A DNA stretch of 64,000 nt from an uncultured Alphaproteobacteria bacterium (GCA_958296285.1 OY282459.1:1470762-1534761), one strand, 5' to 3'. Shown: positions 36,201 to 44,741, counted from the stretch's first letter. The notes: generated from the letters alone by a model not told the origin. Numbers and translations are program-made.

Positions 36201-39200
36201 CAGGGGCGGAAGTCGGCGCTGTCATAAGTTCGTTGAGAGCGGTCAAATCATCGCCCGAGATGCCCGAATTCACGCGATAGCCCATGCTTCCGACTCGGAA
36301 CGTATCGCTCGCCATATATGGCGTGATATCGCCGCCGAAAGCGGAAGAGGCGTTTAACGTCATGGTCGCGCCCGCCGCATTGACGATCATATCGCTCGCG
36401 CCGCGGACCGTGTTGAAAAAGCCCGTGAAAGTTCCGCGATTGACGAATCTGTCGCCGCCGCCATTGCCCACGAAAGAGCCCGAGAAGACGCCGCTATTGG
36501 TGAAACTGTCCGCGCCCGCCGCGCCGGCGAAAACGCCATAAAGCTCTCCCGCGTTTGTGGAGGTTGTCGCGCCTGACGTGACAAGACGGACGGCGCGGCG
36601 CGTCAAAGCCGAAGACGAGCCCACCTCCGCGCTCGCCCCAATATCCAGCGTGATTGTCCCTGACGTTCCAATCAGATTGATCATCGCCGAGGTCGCGCCT
36701 TGGGTCTGCGTTCCCCCTGCCGTATGGGCTCCGGCGCGAATGTTCGCTGTGATCGCTTCCGTGCCTGTCGTTTCGGCGCGGATCGCGTCAGAATTGGGGT
36801 TGCGCGCGTTAGTGGAGGTGCGAATATCCAAACTGACAGCCCCGCCGCCTGAAGCGTGAATCCCGTGATTGCCGTCTTCCGTATCCTGATTGTTGACGGA
36901 GCGCCTACTCTCTGTCGTGATGGAAATCGGCGAAGTCCCCGTGGTGATGACGCTGATCGCCGCGCCGTCATCGCCATCGGGCTTGATGATAGAATCAGCG
37001 CTCGCGCGGAGGTAAATCGCTCCGCCTGCGCCGGTGTGGCGTATATGAGGCGTCCGAATGATGGAAATGCCCAATGTGGTATGTTGGGCAGAGTCTGTCG
37101 CCGAAGGCGCGGCAGTCAGCCCGTTCAGCATGGTGGGCGTGGCGGTAGTTACCGTAAAGATTACGCCATCCACGCTAAAAATATCGTTCTGCGAGTAGGT
37201 TGTCGCGGTATCAAAAGGCGTGGCGGAGGGATCGTAGATGACGGCGAGATTGTCCTCAGAAATGGAGATGCCCGCCGTCTGAACGTCATCGCAGACCACG
37301 CGGAAGGCGGCGATCCCGTCTGTCGGATCCTGAATGATCGTATGGCGGTTAGTGCCGCAGAATGTAGACGCATCAGAAGTGAAAATCAGCCGCGTTCCGT
37401 CCGAACTGCGCGAAAGCGCGCCGAGAACGCCCACGCCCAAAGTCAAGGTGGTCGCGATATCCGATGGCAGAAGTCTCGTGGAATCGGAGGAGATCAAATC
37501 TATCACGACATTATTGGCGGGGAACGCGCCGCCGCCTTGCGGGATAAGCTCCACAACGCCATCCGTGAAGGTCAAGCCCGATGTTCCCTGCGCCGGGAAA
37601 TGGAGAAGCGCCGCCGTTCCGCTTGTCGGCAGAGACGAACTATCCACGATGAAGCGCAAAGTTCCGCTCGTCTGCGTAAAGGTTTCCAAAGCGGTGAGAT
37701 CAATAGTCTCGGTATTGGCGGCGTAGTCAAAGGCGAGGATTCCGGTGTTGATGAGGCTGTCCGCGTCATCGCCGAAATCGGCGTCCGAAGCGATTGTCAT
37801 CGTTCCCGAGTTGGAGATCGCGTCTCCGCCCGCGTTTGTCGTGAAAGTGCCTGCGAAGATTCCGCTATTGGTGAAACTGTCCGCGCCCGCCGCGCCTACG
37901 AAAGCGCCATAGACAGCGCCGGCATTGGTAGAAGTTGTCGCGCCTGTCGTGACAAAACGGATGGCGCGGCGCGAAACGCCATTGCTCGCGCCGACAATCG
38001 CCCCTGACGCGATATCCAACGCGATTGTCCCATCCTCGCCGACCAAATTGACGACATCCCCGGTCGTGCCTTGCGTTCCCGTTGTCGTATGCGTTCCGCC
38101 GTCAATATCCACGTCTATGGCGCTTGAGCCGTCCGCCAAGGCGCGAATCGCGTCAGACGCGCCCACCGCCGAGCTGGAGCCCGCGATCTCCATAAAGATA
38201 TCGCCGGAGCCAGCCGCCGTGATCGCGTGGCTGCCGGAGCTCGTGCCTGCGTGGCTGACGGTCGTGCCTGCCGCAGTCGTGAGTCGGATTGCGTCCGTTC
38301 CCGAACCCTGGGCAAGGCGCACCGCTCCGGTGGCGTCTTGGGTTGAGTCCGCGGCGATCGTCCCCTGATTGACATGAATCTCAACGCCGCCGTTCCCATT
38401 GTTGGAGATGAAAAGCGTTCCCGCCGCCGGGCTGTTATAGATGAGGGCGAGATTCGCCACGCTCGCCGAAATGCCGCTTGAATAGAGATTGTCTTCCGCC
38501 GAGCCGCATGTGACTTGCAATGTCGCCGCGCCGGGCAAGACGGGAGAAGTCGGCGTCCGCGTTCCGGGGATTTGCCCGCAGACAAGATCGCTCGTCAGAG
38601 TGAGCTGCAGAACCGTGCCCGACACGGCAAGCGTGCCAAGAGAAGAACTGAGCCCGCTTATATCCGTAGAGCTCGTGAAGCCGGGCCAATTGATAAGATC
38701 AATGGTATCCGTGCTGCTAAGAGCCTCGCCCGTCTCAAGAAGGATAGTGCCAGCCGTGAAAGTGGCGACCTCCCCCGTGAGACGCAGGAAACCGCCCGTT
38801 GACGGAGAGCTGGAGACAAAGCGCAAAGTTCCGCTCGTCTGAATGAAAGTCTCTAGGTTCGGAAAGACATCGTTCTCGCGGATGACGAGCTCGCCCCTAT
38901 TCTCAATCGTGTCGCCCAAATTGATGTGGTCGTCATCGTCAAAGCCGGGAATAGGAACGCGGCTCACGGGGCCGTTTCTGCCAAGATCGGTTGAGCCTTT
39001 GAGATGCCATATGCCCTCATTAATGACGACATCGCTCGCGCCGCCCTCTGTTGCGTCCGAACTCTCAATGCCGCCAAAGATCGTTCCGCGATTGGTGATG
39101 CGTATTCTGCCGCGCGTTTCTATTTTTATCGCGGGCGAGCTCGTTGAGGAGCGGCTGCGCGAGCCGACCGTCGCGCCCGAAGCGATATCCACCTCAACAG

Positions 39201-42200
39201 GCAGAAGAGGGCGCTGTGTTATTCCGAGCGTTGGAAATTCCACATTATCCACAGTGACCGAAATGACATTCAGCCCCCTTCCGTCCGCCGCTTGGGCGGT
39301 GTGCGTTCCGCCATCAATGTCAATGTCAATGAGTCTGTCCCGCGCGCCCGAAAAGCCGCCCGTGTAGCGCGCGCGAATCGCCGCGCCCTGCGCCGCCGAT
39401 GTGGAGCCGGCGATCTTTAACGAGATGTTCCCCGTATTCTCGGCATAGATCGCGTGCTGATTCTGTGGCAGCTCAGAGAGCATGGCTAACCTGACATTTG
39501 ACGACCCTACGAAAGCAAGCTCAGTTGAGAACATCTGAGTTGCGGGCCCGGCAAACAACATATATAGCCCCCCCGTGCCAACAATAAAGTCGCCGAGGGA
39601 ATAAGTCTGACCGGCGACAAACTGGGGCGGACTGATTTCCCGCTGGTTAGAGACCGTCGTGCCCGCGGCGGTCGTGATGGCGATCGGCTGAGCCGCCGAG
39701 GAGACAACCGAAACGGCGGCGCTAAGCGTATTGCTATGAGGCTTGACGATTCTTCCCGCCGTGATATGAATCTCGCCGCCATCGCCCGTGTGGCGTATGA
39801 ACGGAGTCGCGCCAATGGAAGTAATGCCAAGCGACATGGCGAGCGCTTCTGTCGGCGCGGCGGCGCGGGCGTTTAAGAGAGCGAGCTCGTCATCTGTCGC
39901 GTCCGCATCCACTTGGAACACGAGATCATCGCCCACGCCGAAAATATCGCCCGCTTCATATGCCGTTCCGCTCGCCCACATGGCAGGGACGCCCGAATAA
40001 ACCACGGCGAGATTGTTAAGCGTCTGCGTGTTTCCGGCATCGTCCGTCATCGGCGTGATTCCCGCCGCCACGACATCATCGCACGGCATATGCCTTGTGG
40101 CGACCCCCGGCGTGATCGCCGCATTGTTCGCCGTCAGGAAATTCCCGCCGCAAAAACTTATGGTCGGAACGCCAAAGTTGAAATAAAGCGTGTTGTCGCG
40201 GATGCTGAACGTCCCGCCAAAAAACGGGCTGCTCGCCGGAGTGAGTTCCGCGGCGATCGCCGAGTCTAGCGTGGTCGCCGTGAGCAGAGGAACGCTGGAG
40301 CCGGCGGAAAGAGGCAGATTCCCGGCGGTCGCCACAAGGTCTATGAAGTGGATATTGCCCGCCGTGAAACTGACGCGCGCGCCCCCCAAATTCAAGAGCG
40401 GGGTTGTCGGCAGAGCGCCGCTCGCGTCAAAGCGGAAGCGCAATTGCCCGTTGCTATGCGAGAAAGTCTCCAAACCCCCGATGGAGACTTGGGCATCGCC
40501 ATTGGCGGCATGATCTATGCTGATCGTGCCGCCGCTATTGGTGATCGTATCGCCCGTGCCGCTTCCGAAATTAGAGCCTCTCAGCCGCCACAAGCCGCCT
40601 GAACTCACTGCGACCGTGTCGTCTACGTTCACAGAATTCCCAACATATGCCCCATGGACGCTTCCTGATATTCGTATATCGGGATCGGGAGCGCCAGCAG
40701 TGCCGCCATATTGCTGGGCGACCTCTATCGCCGTGAAGGAGGAGGCTCCAAAAACGCATTCGCCCAAAGCGTTGAATGTCCCGGCGCAGACGGTCGCGCG
40801 ATTCCTCACATTCACAGTGATTGAGTCCGTGCCGACAAACGGTTCAATGTAAATTGCCGCGCTAGAGGGTCCGGAAGCGGAGACTCTTGAAACGCCGCTC
40901 CCTGACGCCGCGCCGAGCGTGATTGACAAATCCATGCCGCCGCCATTGGCGCTAATGCCACGGGAGCCGCCGCCCGAAACGGCAATTATCGTGTTGCTGA
41001 TGGCGATATCCAAAATGCCATTGGGAGTGTTGACGGAGCTTGTCCCTAGCTCGGCAAGAATGCCATGGGAGTTCGCGCCCGAAGTCCTGATGATCACGCC
41101 GGCGTTTCTTCCGTCAATGTCTATGTCTATACCCGCGCCGCCGGCGTTTCTGTTAGCCAAAGCATGGATGCCGTGCGCGCTTCCGCCCAAAGTGGTGATG
41201 GTCGTCTCCGGACCGCCGATGCCGCCGCCGCCTCTGCCCCTGCCGCCAAAGACGTCAATATCTACAATATCTCTACCGCCTTCGCCTCTCTTTTCGGCAT
41301 AAATGGCGGTAGCCCGCTCTGCCCGCGTCAGAATGCGCCCTTCGCGGAATTCAATCTTGACCATGCCAGTATGGCTCGCCCCCGCGCCTCTGGAGACGGC
41401 GCGAATGGCGTTAGAGCCAGTGCCGCGCGTCTCATATCTGTCTCTCGCCAAAATATCTATTGCCGCCGCGCCGTTCACTCGGGCGAAGACGGCGTGGCTG
41501 GTCGCGCCGCGCGTGATGACGGTTTGGGAGATGCTTCCGCTTTGGCGTCCGCTAGAAGATCTGATGGTGGCGTTTCCGCCATCGGTGAGGGCGTAGATTC
41601 CGTGGCTGCCCGCGCCTCTTGTGACAATTGACCGCGCGCCTTCGCCTTGCGCGAGTGCTTGGAGCGTGAGCGCCACACTGTCGACGTTAGTGCTGCCGAA
41701 AATGCCGTGGCTGCCCGCGCCTGTCGTCAGAATGACGATTCCTTCGGCTTGAATTCCAACGGTGAGGCTGATGTCCACTTTGCCGCCGGTTGACCGCCCG
41801 AAGATTCCATGACTGCGCGCGCCCGATGTTTGGATTTTCCTATAGCCCTCTTCATCCGGGATAGGCGGGGTATAAGAAGTCGGCTGGGCGGCGAAAACGT
41901 CAATTTCCACGACTCCGTCATGGGTGGAGGTGGAGGCGGAGAGCCCATAGATCGCGTGGGCGTCTTGGCCGGCGGTGCTGACGAAAGCCCGCAAGCCGAC
42001 AGCGATGTCGGAATCTTGGTCGGAAGAGGTGAAAATGCCGTGATTGCCCGCGCCTGCCGTGTCCGTGTTGGCAATGGTGATGAGATCAAAGGGGCTCGGC
42101 AGGACGGAATTAAGGGTCGCGCGGTCAAGAGTTCCGGCGGGGGTCATGGCGTCATCGTCCTCTTCGGCGGTGAAAGAGCCGATTCTGATGATAGGCTTGC

Positions 42201-44364
42201 TGTCGTCCCCCGTGATGATGCTGACCGCCGCGCCATCGCTAGAGTTGAAGGTCTTCCGAATATTGCCCGTATTGTATGCGATGCTGATTTCGCCGCCGCT
42301 CCCCGTATGGCGGATGAAGGGCGTGAAATATCGGTTCAGACCGAATGTGCCGAAATTCGCCGTGGTCGGCGCGAATCTGAGAGCGTTCAGACGGGTCAGT
42401 TGGTCCGCGGTGGCGTCATCATCCACCTGATAATAGACATTGTCCACGCGGAAAATATCGCCCGCCACGTAATTGCTGGAGCGGCGATGGGTTGTCGTCC
42501 ATTGGGGGGGGACGGAGGTGATTGTCTCGGGGTCTGGGCGCGTCAGCCCAAGCGAAGCGGCGAGGGCTTCTGTCGGCGCGGAGGTGCGAGCGTTGAGCGC
42601 GTTCAGCTCGTCCGTCGTGGCGTCATCATCCACTTGGTAGATGACATCGCCCACGCGGAAAATATCGCCCGCGACATATCTGGCTCTGTGGAAGGTCGGC
42701 GACTGCCAAACCTCGGCGGTGGGGCTGTAGATGATCGCGGTATCGTCATCGGAGATGGGAATCCCGGCGGTTCGGACAGCGTTGCAGGGGAGATGCGTGG
42801 TGGCGGCTCCCAAAATGATGGGCGTCTGCCCTGTCGTGGCGTCCTCGCAGGGCGGCAAGTTCAGGCGCAGCTGGATCGTGTTGCCGGAAACAACGAGAGC
42901 CGCATCCGGCGCGGCGGTCGTGATGGCGGGCGCAAGCGAAAGAGCGCTAACGTCCGTGGAGGAACTGATGCCCGTTCCTGTGATAAGCGGAATCGTCCCC
43001 ACAGCTGGAATGGAACTGCCGCCGCCGAGAGACAGCGCTACCATTCCCCCTGAGAAAGTCAATGTGCTCGCGCTTCCCAAATCCAAATACGCCGTGGTCG
43101 GAATAGCGTTGTTGAAATTGATGCCGAAGGTCAGAGTCCCTCCCTCCTGCGCGAAAGTCTCAAGACCCGCTATCACCAGCTGTCCTGTGCCGGACGAAAA
43201 AGTCCATAAGCCATTGTTGGTGAAACTGTCGGCGCCCGCGCCGAAATCGCCGCTCGTTAACAAATTTATGCCGCCGGTCGTCGTGGAGTTGTTGATCAAA
43301 CTGTCCGCGCCGCCGCCAAGATTGAAAGTGCCGAGCATCTGAGCTGATCCTGAAACCGTGATCCTGTCATTGCCGCCCCCTGTCGTGATAGACCCATAAA
43401 CATCTCCGTCCGTGATCCTGATCTGGTTGGCGGCGTCTCCTGTGCCTGTGTTGCCGCTTACCATGCGGATCGCGTTGGCGGTTTGGAAAGAGCCCGCCGT
43501 TCCAACCTCCGCGCTGCTTCCGAAAATATCCAGCACGATTTGCCCCGTGCCTGTTCCGGCGTCCAGATTGACGACCGCCGAAGTCGCGCTCTGCGTCCCC
43601 GAAGCCTGCCGAGCGCGCGCATTATTCAACGCGACATAAATATTAATATTGCCCGTGCCTGACCTCGTCGCCCGAATCGCGCTGTTATTGTTGCCTCTGG
43701 CAGTTAATGTCCTTTGGCTGGCGCTTGTGCCAAAGCCGATGAAGATATTCCCCCCGCTTGAGACGTCAATGGCGTCTCCGCCAGATTCCGCATCAACAGT
43801 GGCTAAACCCGTAATATAGACAGCGTCCGTGCCGGTGTTGCTGAGGCTGATCGCGTCTCCAGCCGTTCTCCTCGTAATCGCGGTGTCGCCCCAATGGATC
43901 TCAGCGCCCGTCCCCGTATGGCTGATTGAACTCACCACGGTGGAGGTGGAGAAGACGATAGCGAGATCGTTTGCCGTATAAGCAATGTCTGTTGATGAGG
44001 TGAGACTGTCGCCTGATGCGCAATCAATCTCCCTGCCGGCATATTCGGTCATCGCGAGAGCCGCAGACCAGCCATTCGTGGTCGCGCTTGGATTGCCTGT
44101 GGCTGTCCCCGTCTTCCGATAGAGACCCTCAGTGCCCATATCAGGCGTATATCGGACGATTGTTCCAACCTTGTAATCGGCATCGTTGGCGGAATCGTAT
44201 TCGGCGAAGCGGGTATTCTGTGTCGCGAACTCGCTCATCGCGCCGCATTCATCCGCCGCGCCGGCGCTTCGCGGATGCGCGAGCTGGATCGCCATCCCCG
44301 CCGCCGCGAAGACTATACTCAACAATAACGAATGCGCCATGAAACGCCTGTCTGACTTCTTCAT
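30223..44364 (-). CDS. Giant autotransporter F, eight-module passenger
   Basis: 4713 aa from the ATG at 44364; GAGGGGGAG precedes it, and the upstream in-frame TTG is not needed. Signal peptide about 1-37, then ADECGAMSEF, an aromatic Y..GTIV...W segment and partner Cys EIDCASG. Modules open with Cys pairs near 42848, 40148, 38573, 37353, 35605, 33953 and 32430. One module adds many SHGIFG strands and a VCAGTFNALGEC motif. Y..GDIF-type segments are inserted at five places, two of them doubled. Arrays of 19-20-residue coils (ITGNLTTGSGADDLTNSGTF type) lie at about 32930-33220 and 34380-34720. The translocator begins near residue 4388 (AYDALLQTGWYADRSF), has CDPILDAEGDACLWGR and ends TFRFNYAF. 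Predicted surface-displayed; ligand unknown. Confidence 0.94.
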   Translation of the reverse strand: MKKSDRRFMAHSLLLSIVFAAAGMAIQLAHPRSAGAADECGAMSEFATQNTRFAEYDSANDADYKVGTIVRYTPDMGTEGLYRKTGTATGNPSATTNGWSAALAMTEYAGREIDCASGDSLTSSTDIAYTANDLAIVFSTSTVVSSISHTGTGAEIHWGDTAITRRTAGDAISLSNTGTDAVYITGLATVDAESGGDAIDVSSGGNIFIGFGTSASQRTLTARGNNNSAIRATRSGTGNINIYVALNNARARQASGTQSATSAVVNLDAGTGTGQIVLDIFGSSAEVGTAGSFQTANAIRMVSGNTGTGDAANQIRITDGDVYGSITTGGGNDRITVSGSAQMLGTFNLGGGADSLINNSTTTGGINLLTSGDFGAGADSFTNNGLWTFSSGTGQLVIAGLETFAQEGGTLTFGINFNNAIPTTAYLDLGSASTLTFSGGMVALSLGGGSSIPAVGTIPLITGTGISSSTDVSALSLAPAITTAAPDAALVVSGNTIQLRLNLPPCEDATTGQTPIILGAATTHLPCNAVRTAGIPISDDDTAIIYSPTAEVWQSPTFHRARYVAGDIFRVGDVIYQVDDDATTDELNALNARTSAPTEALAASLGLTRPDPETITSVPPQWTTTHRRSSNYVAGDIFRVDNVYYQVDDDATADQLTRLNALRFAPTTANFGTFGLNRYFTPFIRHTGSGGEISIAYNTGNIRKTFNSSDGAAVSIITGDDSKPIIRIGSFTAEEDDDAMTPAGTLDRATLNSVLPSPFDLITIANTDTAGAGNHGIFTSSDQDSDIAVGLRAFVSTAGQDAHAIYGLSASTSTHDGVVEIDVFAAQPTSYTPPIPDEEGYRKIQTSGARSHGIFGRSTGGKVDISLTVGIQAEGIVILTTGAGSHGIFGSTNVDSVALTLQALAQGEGARSIVTRGAGSHGIYALTDGGNATIRSSSGRQSGSISQTVITRGATSHAVFARVNGAAAIDILARDRYETRGTGSNAIRAVSRGAGASHTGMVKIEFREGRILTRAERATAIYAEKRGEGGRDIVDIDVFGGRGRGGGGIGGPETTITTLGGSAHGIHALANRNAGGAGIDIDIDGRNAGVIIRTSGANSHGILAELGTSSVNTPNGILDIAISNTIIAVSGGGSRGISANGGGMDLSITLGAASGSGVSRVSASGPSSAAIYIEPFVGTDSITVNVRNRATVCAGTFNALGECVFGASSFTAIEVAQQYGGTAGAPDPDIRISGSVHGAYVGNSVNVDDTVAVSSGGLWRLRGSNFGSGTGDTITNSGGTISIDHAANGDAQVSIGGLETFSHSNGQLRFRFDASGALPTTPLLNLGGARVSFTAGNIHFIDLVATAGNLPLSAGSSVPLLTATTLDSAIAAELTPASSPFFGGTFSIRDNTLYFNFGVPTISFCGGNFLTANNAAITPGVATRHMPCDDVVAAGITPMTDDAGNTQTLNNLAVVYSGVPAMWASGTAYEAGDIFGVGDDLVFQVDADATDDELALLNARAAAPTEALAMSLGITSIGATPFIRHTGDGGEIHITAGRIVKPHSNTLSAAVSVVSSAAQPIAITTAAGTTVSNQREISPPQFVAGQTYSLGDFIVGTGGLYMLFAGPATQMFSTELAFVGSSNVRLAMLSELPQNQHAIYAENTGNISLKIAGSTSAAQGAAIRARYTGGFSGARDRLIDIDIDGGTHTAQAADGRGLNVISVTVDNVEFPTLGITQRPLLPVEVDIASGATVGSRSRSSTSSPAIKIETRGRIRITNRGTIFGGIESSDATEGGASDVVINEGIWHLKGSTDLGRNGPVSRVPIPGFDDDDHINLGDTIENRGELVIRENDVFPNLETFIQTSGTLRFVSSSPSTGGFLRLTGEVATFTAGTILLETGEALSSTDTIDLINWPGFTSSTDISGLSSSLGTLAVSGTVLQLTLTSDLVCGQIPGTRTPTSPVLPGAATLQVTCGSAEDNLYSSGISASVANLALIYNSPAAGTLFISNNGNGGVEIHVNQGTIAADSTQDATGAVRLAQGSGTDAIRLTTAAGTTVSHAGTSSGSHAITAAGSGDIFMEIAGSSSAVGASDAIRALADGSSAIDVDIDGGTHTTTGTQGTTGDVVNLVGEDGTIALDIASGAIVGASNGVSRRAIRFVTTGATTSTNAGAVYGAFVGAAGADSFTNSGIFAGTFTTNAGGDAISNSGTMTIASDADFGDDADSLINTGILAFDYAANTETIDLTALETFTQTSGTLRFIVDSSSLPTSGTAALLHFPAQGTSGLTFTDGVVELIPQGGGAFPANNVVIDLISSDSTRLLPSDIATTLTLGVGVLGALSRSSDGTRLIFTSDASTFCGTNRHTIIQDPTDGIAAFRVVCDDVQTAGISISEDNLAVIYDPSATPFDTATTYSQNDIFSVDGVIFTVTTATPTMLNGLTAAPSATDSAQHTTLGISIIRTPHIRHTGAGGAIYLRASADSIIKPDGDDGAAISVITTGTSPISITTESRRSVNNQDTEDGNHGIHASGGGAVSLDIRTSTNARNPNSDAIRAETTGTEAITANIRAGAHTAGGTQTQGATSAMINLIGTSGTITLDIGASAEVGSSSALTRRAVRLVTSGATTSTNAGELYGVFAGAAGADSFTNSGVFSGSFVGNGGGDRFVNRGTFTGFFNTVRGASDMIVNAAGATMTLNASSAFGGDITPYMASDTFRVGSMGYRVNSGISGDDLTALNELMTAPTSAPAGTVQIFTREGVAAFVPNRTYTSGERFILSNQLLQASRTFSTSATRVGLFTSTGLATILPSIAGPISGLTEWGTDFAAGDSFTNSGDLIIDHAANGDAQISLTNLQSFASETGKLRFVLDFTNALPSDALLNLGGATLSFGAATTLELVDSNDPAGSIPTTGRILFIEATNLTSAAGFSFMDFDLFVENNILQADLTRLCGVATTARSPVSPGAATRALTCGTAQSAGIDIASNGLAFIYDDDSASDTTAFLRHTGTNGEIHVNDGTITKTGTQSDGPAVSVIASTGGTIRMITASGTTISNTDTDTGNGGIRAEQPSGDIFLEIAGDVSTVGAFGSNAVAALIQAVGDTGATTATGNISVSVSGDTSTTGATAAAIIASTNGVGNIAVDITGGTHSASGAQTNAFISDPWGGVRLVANNGGQITLDIAASATVEATGTATRAIRLSSSNTTATTARTIGAGNWMGSRITNYGTITGELSGQGGGNILFENRGSIAGAVNLGGGNDEIRTIAASTITGAVDLGAGANEINHAGTITGAITGGSGVDEIITAAGSIITGNLMLGDGANDVTNAGTITGNLTTGSGADDLTNSGTFTGGLAMGDGLNRIINSGTLTINNDSSFGTGTDSINNTGILVIDYAAEGDQVAITGLETFTLASGTLRFRLDTSSLPSVSSTNALLGLGSATVALGTGTVSIVDSMMRGLPTTGTVPLISASAIASDAADSLTFGNGRLFVMNSILQAEFLPIICDGFPVTRVRAGNGAATRERTCSDSGGYSGGLSTSLTNLALLHTSTGTTGFIRLSGTGSEIHLNAGTVSATTGTGVSISVGASNENILITTASGTSVSNAGVGSNEDAIRGVISSGSGNVYMEIAGSSTATGVDPTDAIAAVQLGTGEVHVDINGGTHSASGRQGGSADGTIHLSSESGQATLDIASGATVQITGLATRAIYVLSTNTATAATRTIGTSAWTGNRITNRGAITGNLVFDGNTGEELFENHGAVTGDVNMVGGNDELQTADGSSITGDIDLGAGNDILVNAGEIDGDVDMGVGNNEFTNSESGTFTGDLTGGTGTDTFTNSGTFAGDLTMAEDADTVTNSGIMTLSADSDFGTGTDTFTNSDGATLTIDYDANGNAQINLANLETFTFSGGALRFVYDFGSNSGNALTPSGTTALLHLGGGSALGGGGNFAAGTISVTASSDSTRPEADGFVIPLITLTDSGGLTAANIADLTSMDGELAVQSGVLVITLARFLNEVCGRELTDRTPTEGRPSDSEVVCDSVQPDGVSFSGSLVSFSYAAPAAGTPFIRLSSNGGEIHILAGAGAIVKTSAQSDGSAVSLATLGVDLIRITTAAGTTVRNTDATGSRNHGISASGGGSVFMTIAGDSSAASASSSAIAATAAGSGGVVDISITSGRHTAPGTTAAVVALRGNSGQQLLLNIGASATIRATAATTRAISLSSSNTAGPAVTRAIGTGMPWMGNRALNSGMVFGDFIGGAGNDLFENLGSFVGALNMGGGDDEVQNAGMMTLNDNSDFGAGSADALVNTGTLTIDHAANDNQQVSIAGLERFAQESGVLRFVYDFSENDGALPASAQALLNIASANAELTAGEIDIVSASGVFVPFTGTLPLIVGSALPSEVPAALTSVFGALSISEGALQLELAPRISGASVQAYDALLQTGWYADRSFGLAMRDQACDPILDAEGDACLWGRGGARFTLHDPSGGAHYDEEAYALITGFHASRPNWIVTTAVSYERSNMEVSASGEDAKLDVWADRYLAGIRVGSNGAPLPASLDYDVQFRVGYTDYNVDYDFNNRAISARGDTSLLTMAASAGVEKRTVIGSGNPAVTSMFGEGLVVTRVELGLMSRGLRDFRDERGVSAGGGSLFVEDVGDTLGYLNSYLEVRVQRDLGWALVTPWFRMGANVFLGRPETVINGSLGETPLSAKGTLDRAILDVGFGMGYKSDSAELSLGYEGGLSFEGDTNVHNATFRFNYAF
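32930..33220. repeat. Imperfect 19-20-residue coil repeats in gene F (first array)
   Basis: Successive strands of the form TGD-L-MG-G-N-F-NSG occur back to back, each about 57-60 bp and clearly diverged from one another. They read like single beta-helix coils, with GxGxDxFxN turns. Confidence 0.65.
34380..34720. repeat. Imperfect 19-20-residue coil repeats in gene F (second array)
   Basis: About six coils such as ITGNLMLGDGANDVTNAGT and ITGNLTTGSGADDLTNSGT follow each other directly. They are more diverged than the 57-bp array in gene H, so they look older. Confidence 0.65.
35976..36334 (-). other. Inserted Y..GD/GE.F segments in gene F (site 1, doubled)
   Basis: Two related segments (DTFRVGSMGYRV...ALNELMTAPT and YTSGERFILSNQLL) split the strand that in other modules runs SDFG-G-DSF-NSG. 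The insertion point is the same as for the second insertion in gene E. Confidence 0.6.
37035..37215 (-). other. Inserted Y..ND.F segment in gene F (site 2)
   Basis: The segment TPFDTATTYSQNDIFSV through TTLGISII lies between the LAVIYD strand and HIRHTGAGG, which are adjacent in modules without an insertion. Confidence 0.6.
39470..39645 (-). other. Inserted Y..GDF segment in gene F (site 3)
   Basis: QFVAGQTYSLGDFIVG through MLSELPQ separates TVSNQ from NQHAIYAENTG, which normally read as one continuous SNEDTD-NHAIHA strand turn. It is more diverged than the other copies. Confidence 0.55.
39795..39990 (-). other. Inserted Y..GDIF segment in gene F (site 4)
   Basis: MWASGTAYEAGDIFGVGD through AMSLGITSIGA lies between the VVYSG strand and TPFIRHTG. 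It shares AAAPTEALA-SLG and LNAR with the copy at 42.6 kb, both in protein and largely in DNA. Confidence 0.65.
42315..42710 (-). other. Tandem pair of inserted Y..GDIF domains in gene F (site 5)
   Basis: Two copies in a row, each reading YVAGDIFRV--V-YQVDDDAT---L--LNA, separated by a Pro/Trp linker, lie between the AIIYSPT strand and TPFIRHTG. The DNA of the two copies is close enough to show a recent duplication. An 8-G run (8 C in coding sense) lies in the linker near 42504-42511. Confidence 0.7.
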
Positions 44365-44408
44365 CAACGGGTCTCCCCCTCGCGCGAGCCATGCGCCCGA
44401 TTCTTGTC

Positions 44409-44437
44409 TTTATAGGAGATTTTGCAGAGCAAGCCAA
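44409..44437 (-). promoter_or_regulatory. Promoter of autotransporter F
   Basis: Minus strand: TTGGCT, 17-nt spacer, TATAAA followed by GACAAGA; upstream TTTTGGGAAAATAGCGC matches the region before gene E almost completely. It points away from the tRNA array that starts about 100 bp to the right. Confidence 0.75.
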
Positions 44438-44513
44438 GCGCTATTTTCCCAAAATTCTCAAAAAATGAAAAATGCCAAAAGAAAAGCCCCTCGTGAAGAA
44501 AAAGCACAGACTC

Positions 44514-44526
44514 TATGCTTTATATT
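44514..44526 (+). promoter_or_regulatory. Putative promoter region of the first tRNA array
   Basis: TATGCTTTATATT precedes the first tRNA by about 10 bp and provides a TATATT -10 candidate. About 45 bp here are nearly identical to the region before the second array (about 49501-49545). No good -35 is seen. Confidence 0.4.
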
Positions 44527-44535
44527 TTATCGGGG

Positions 44536-44636
44536 GCCGGTGTGGTGGAACTGGTAGACACGCCCGATTCGCACTCGGGTGGGACATGCAGCTAACCCTG
44601 CATCCCGTGCGGGTTCGAATCCCGTCACCGGTACCA
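44536..44636 (+). tRNA. Class II Leu-type tRNA with anticodon CGC (copy 1)
   Basis: 101 nt including encoded CCA. Acceptor GCCGGTG pairs with CACCGGT (7 bp, terminal G1-U72 wobble), then A73-CCA. D-arm GTG/CAC with loop GGAACTGGTAGA is typical of leucine tRNAs. Anticodon stem CCCGA/TCGGG encloses TTCGCAC, giving anticodon CGC at 44570-44572 with U33 and A37. The variable region (29 nt) folds as GGG, 2-nt bulge, ATGCAG / CTGCAT-CCC with loop CTAACC. T-arm GCGGG-TTCGAAT-CCCGT is canonical. Body and discriminator say leucine; the anticodon would read the Ala codon GCG. Which amino acid it carries is unknown. Confidence 0.85.
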
Positions 44637-44718
44637 GTTCCCTGCCACAAAGGCGCGACTTTTATACGACAAAAAACGCTCTCGCGCAATGGCTCTCAAT
44701 CTGAATGCGAAAATGCCG

Positions 44719-44727
44719 TGATATAAT
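44719..44727 (+). promoter_or_regulatory. Extended -10 promoter of tRNA copy 2
   Basis: TGaTATAAT 15 bp before the tRNA. The same block is repeated in each 105-bp spacer, so each later tRNA copy carries its own promoter. No strong -35, as is usual with extended -10 sites. Confidence 0.6.
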
Positions 44728-44741
44728 CACGCGCCATCTGC

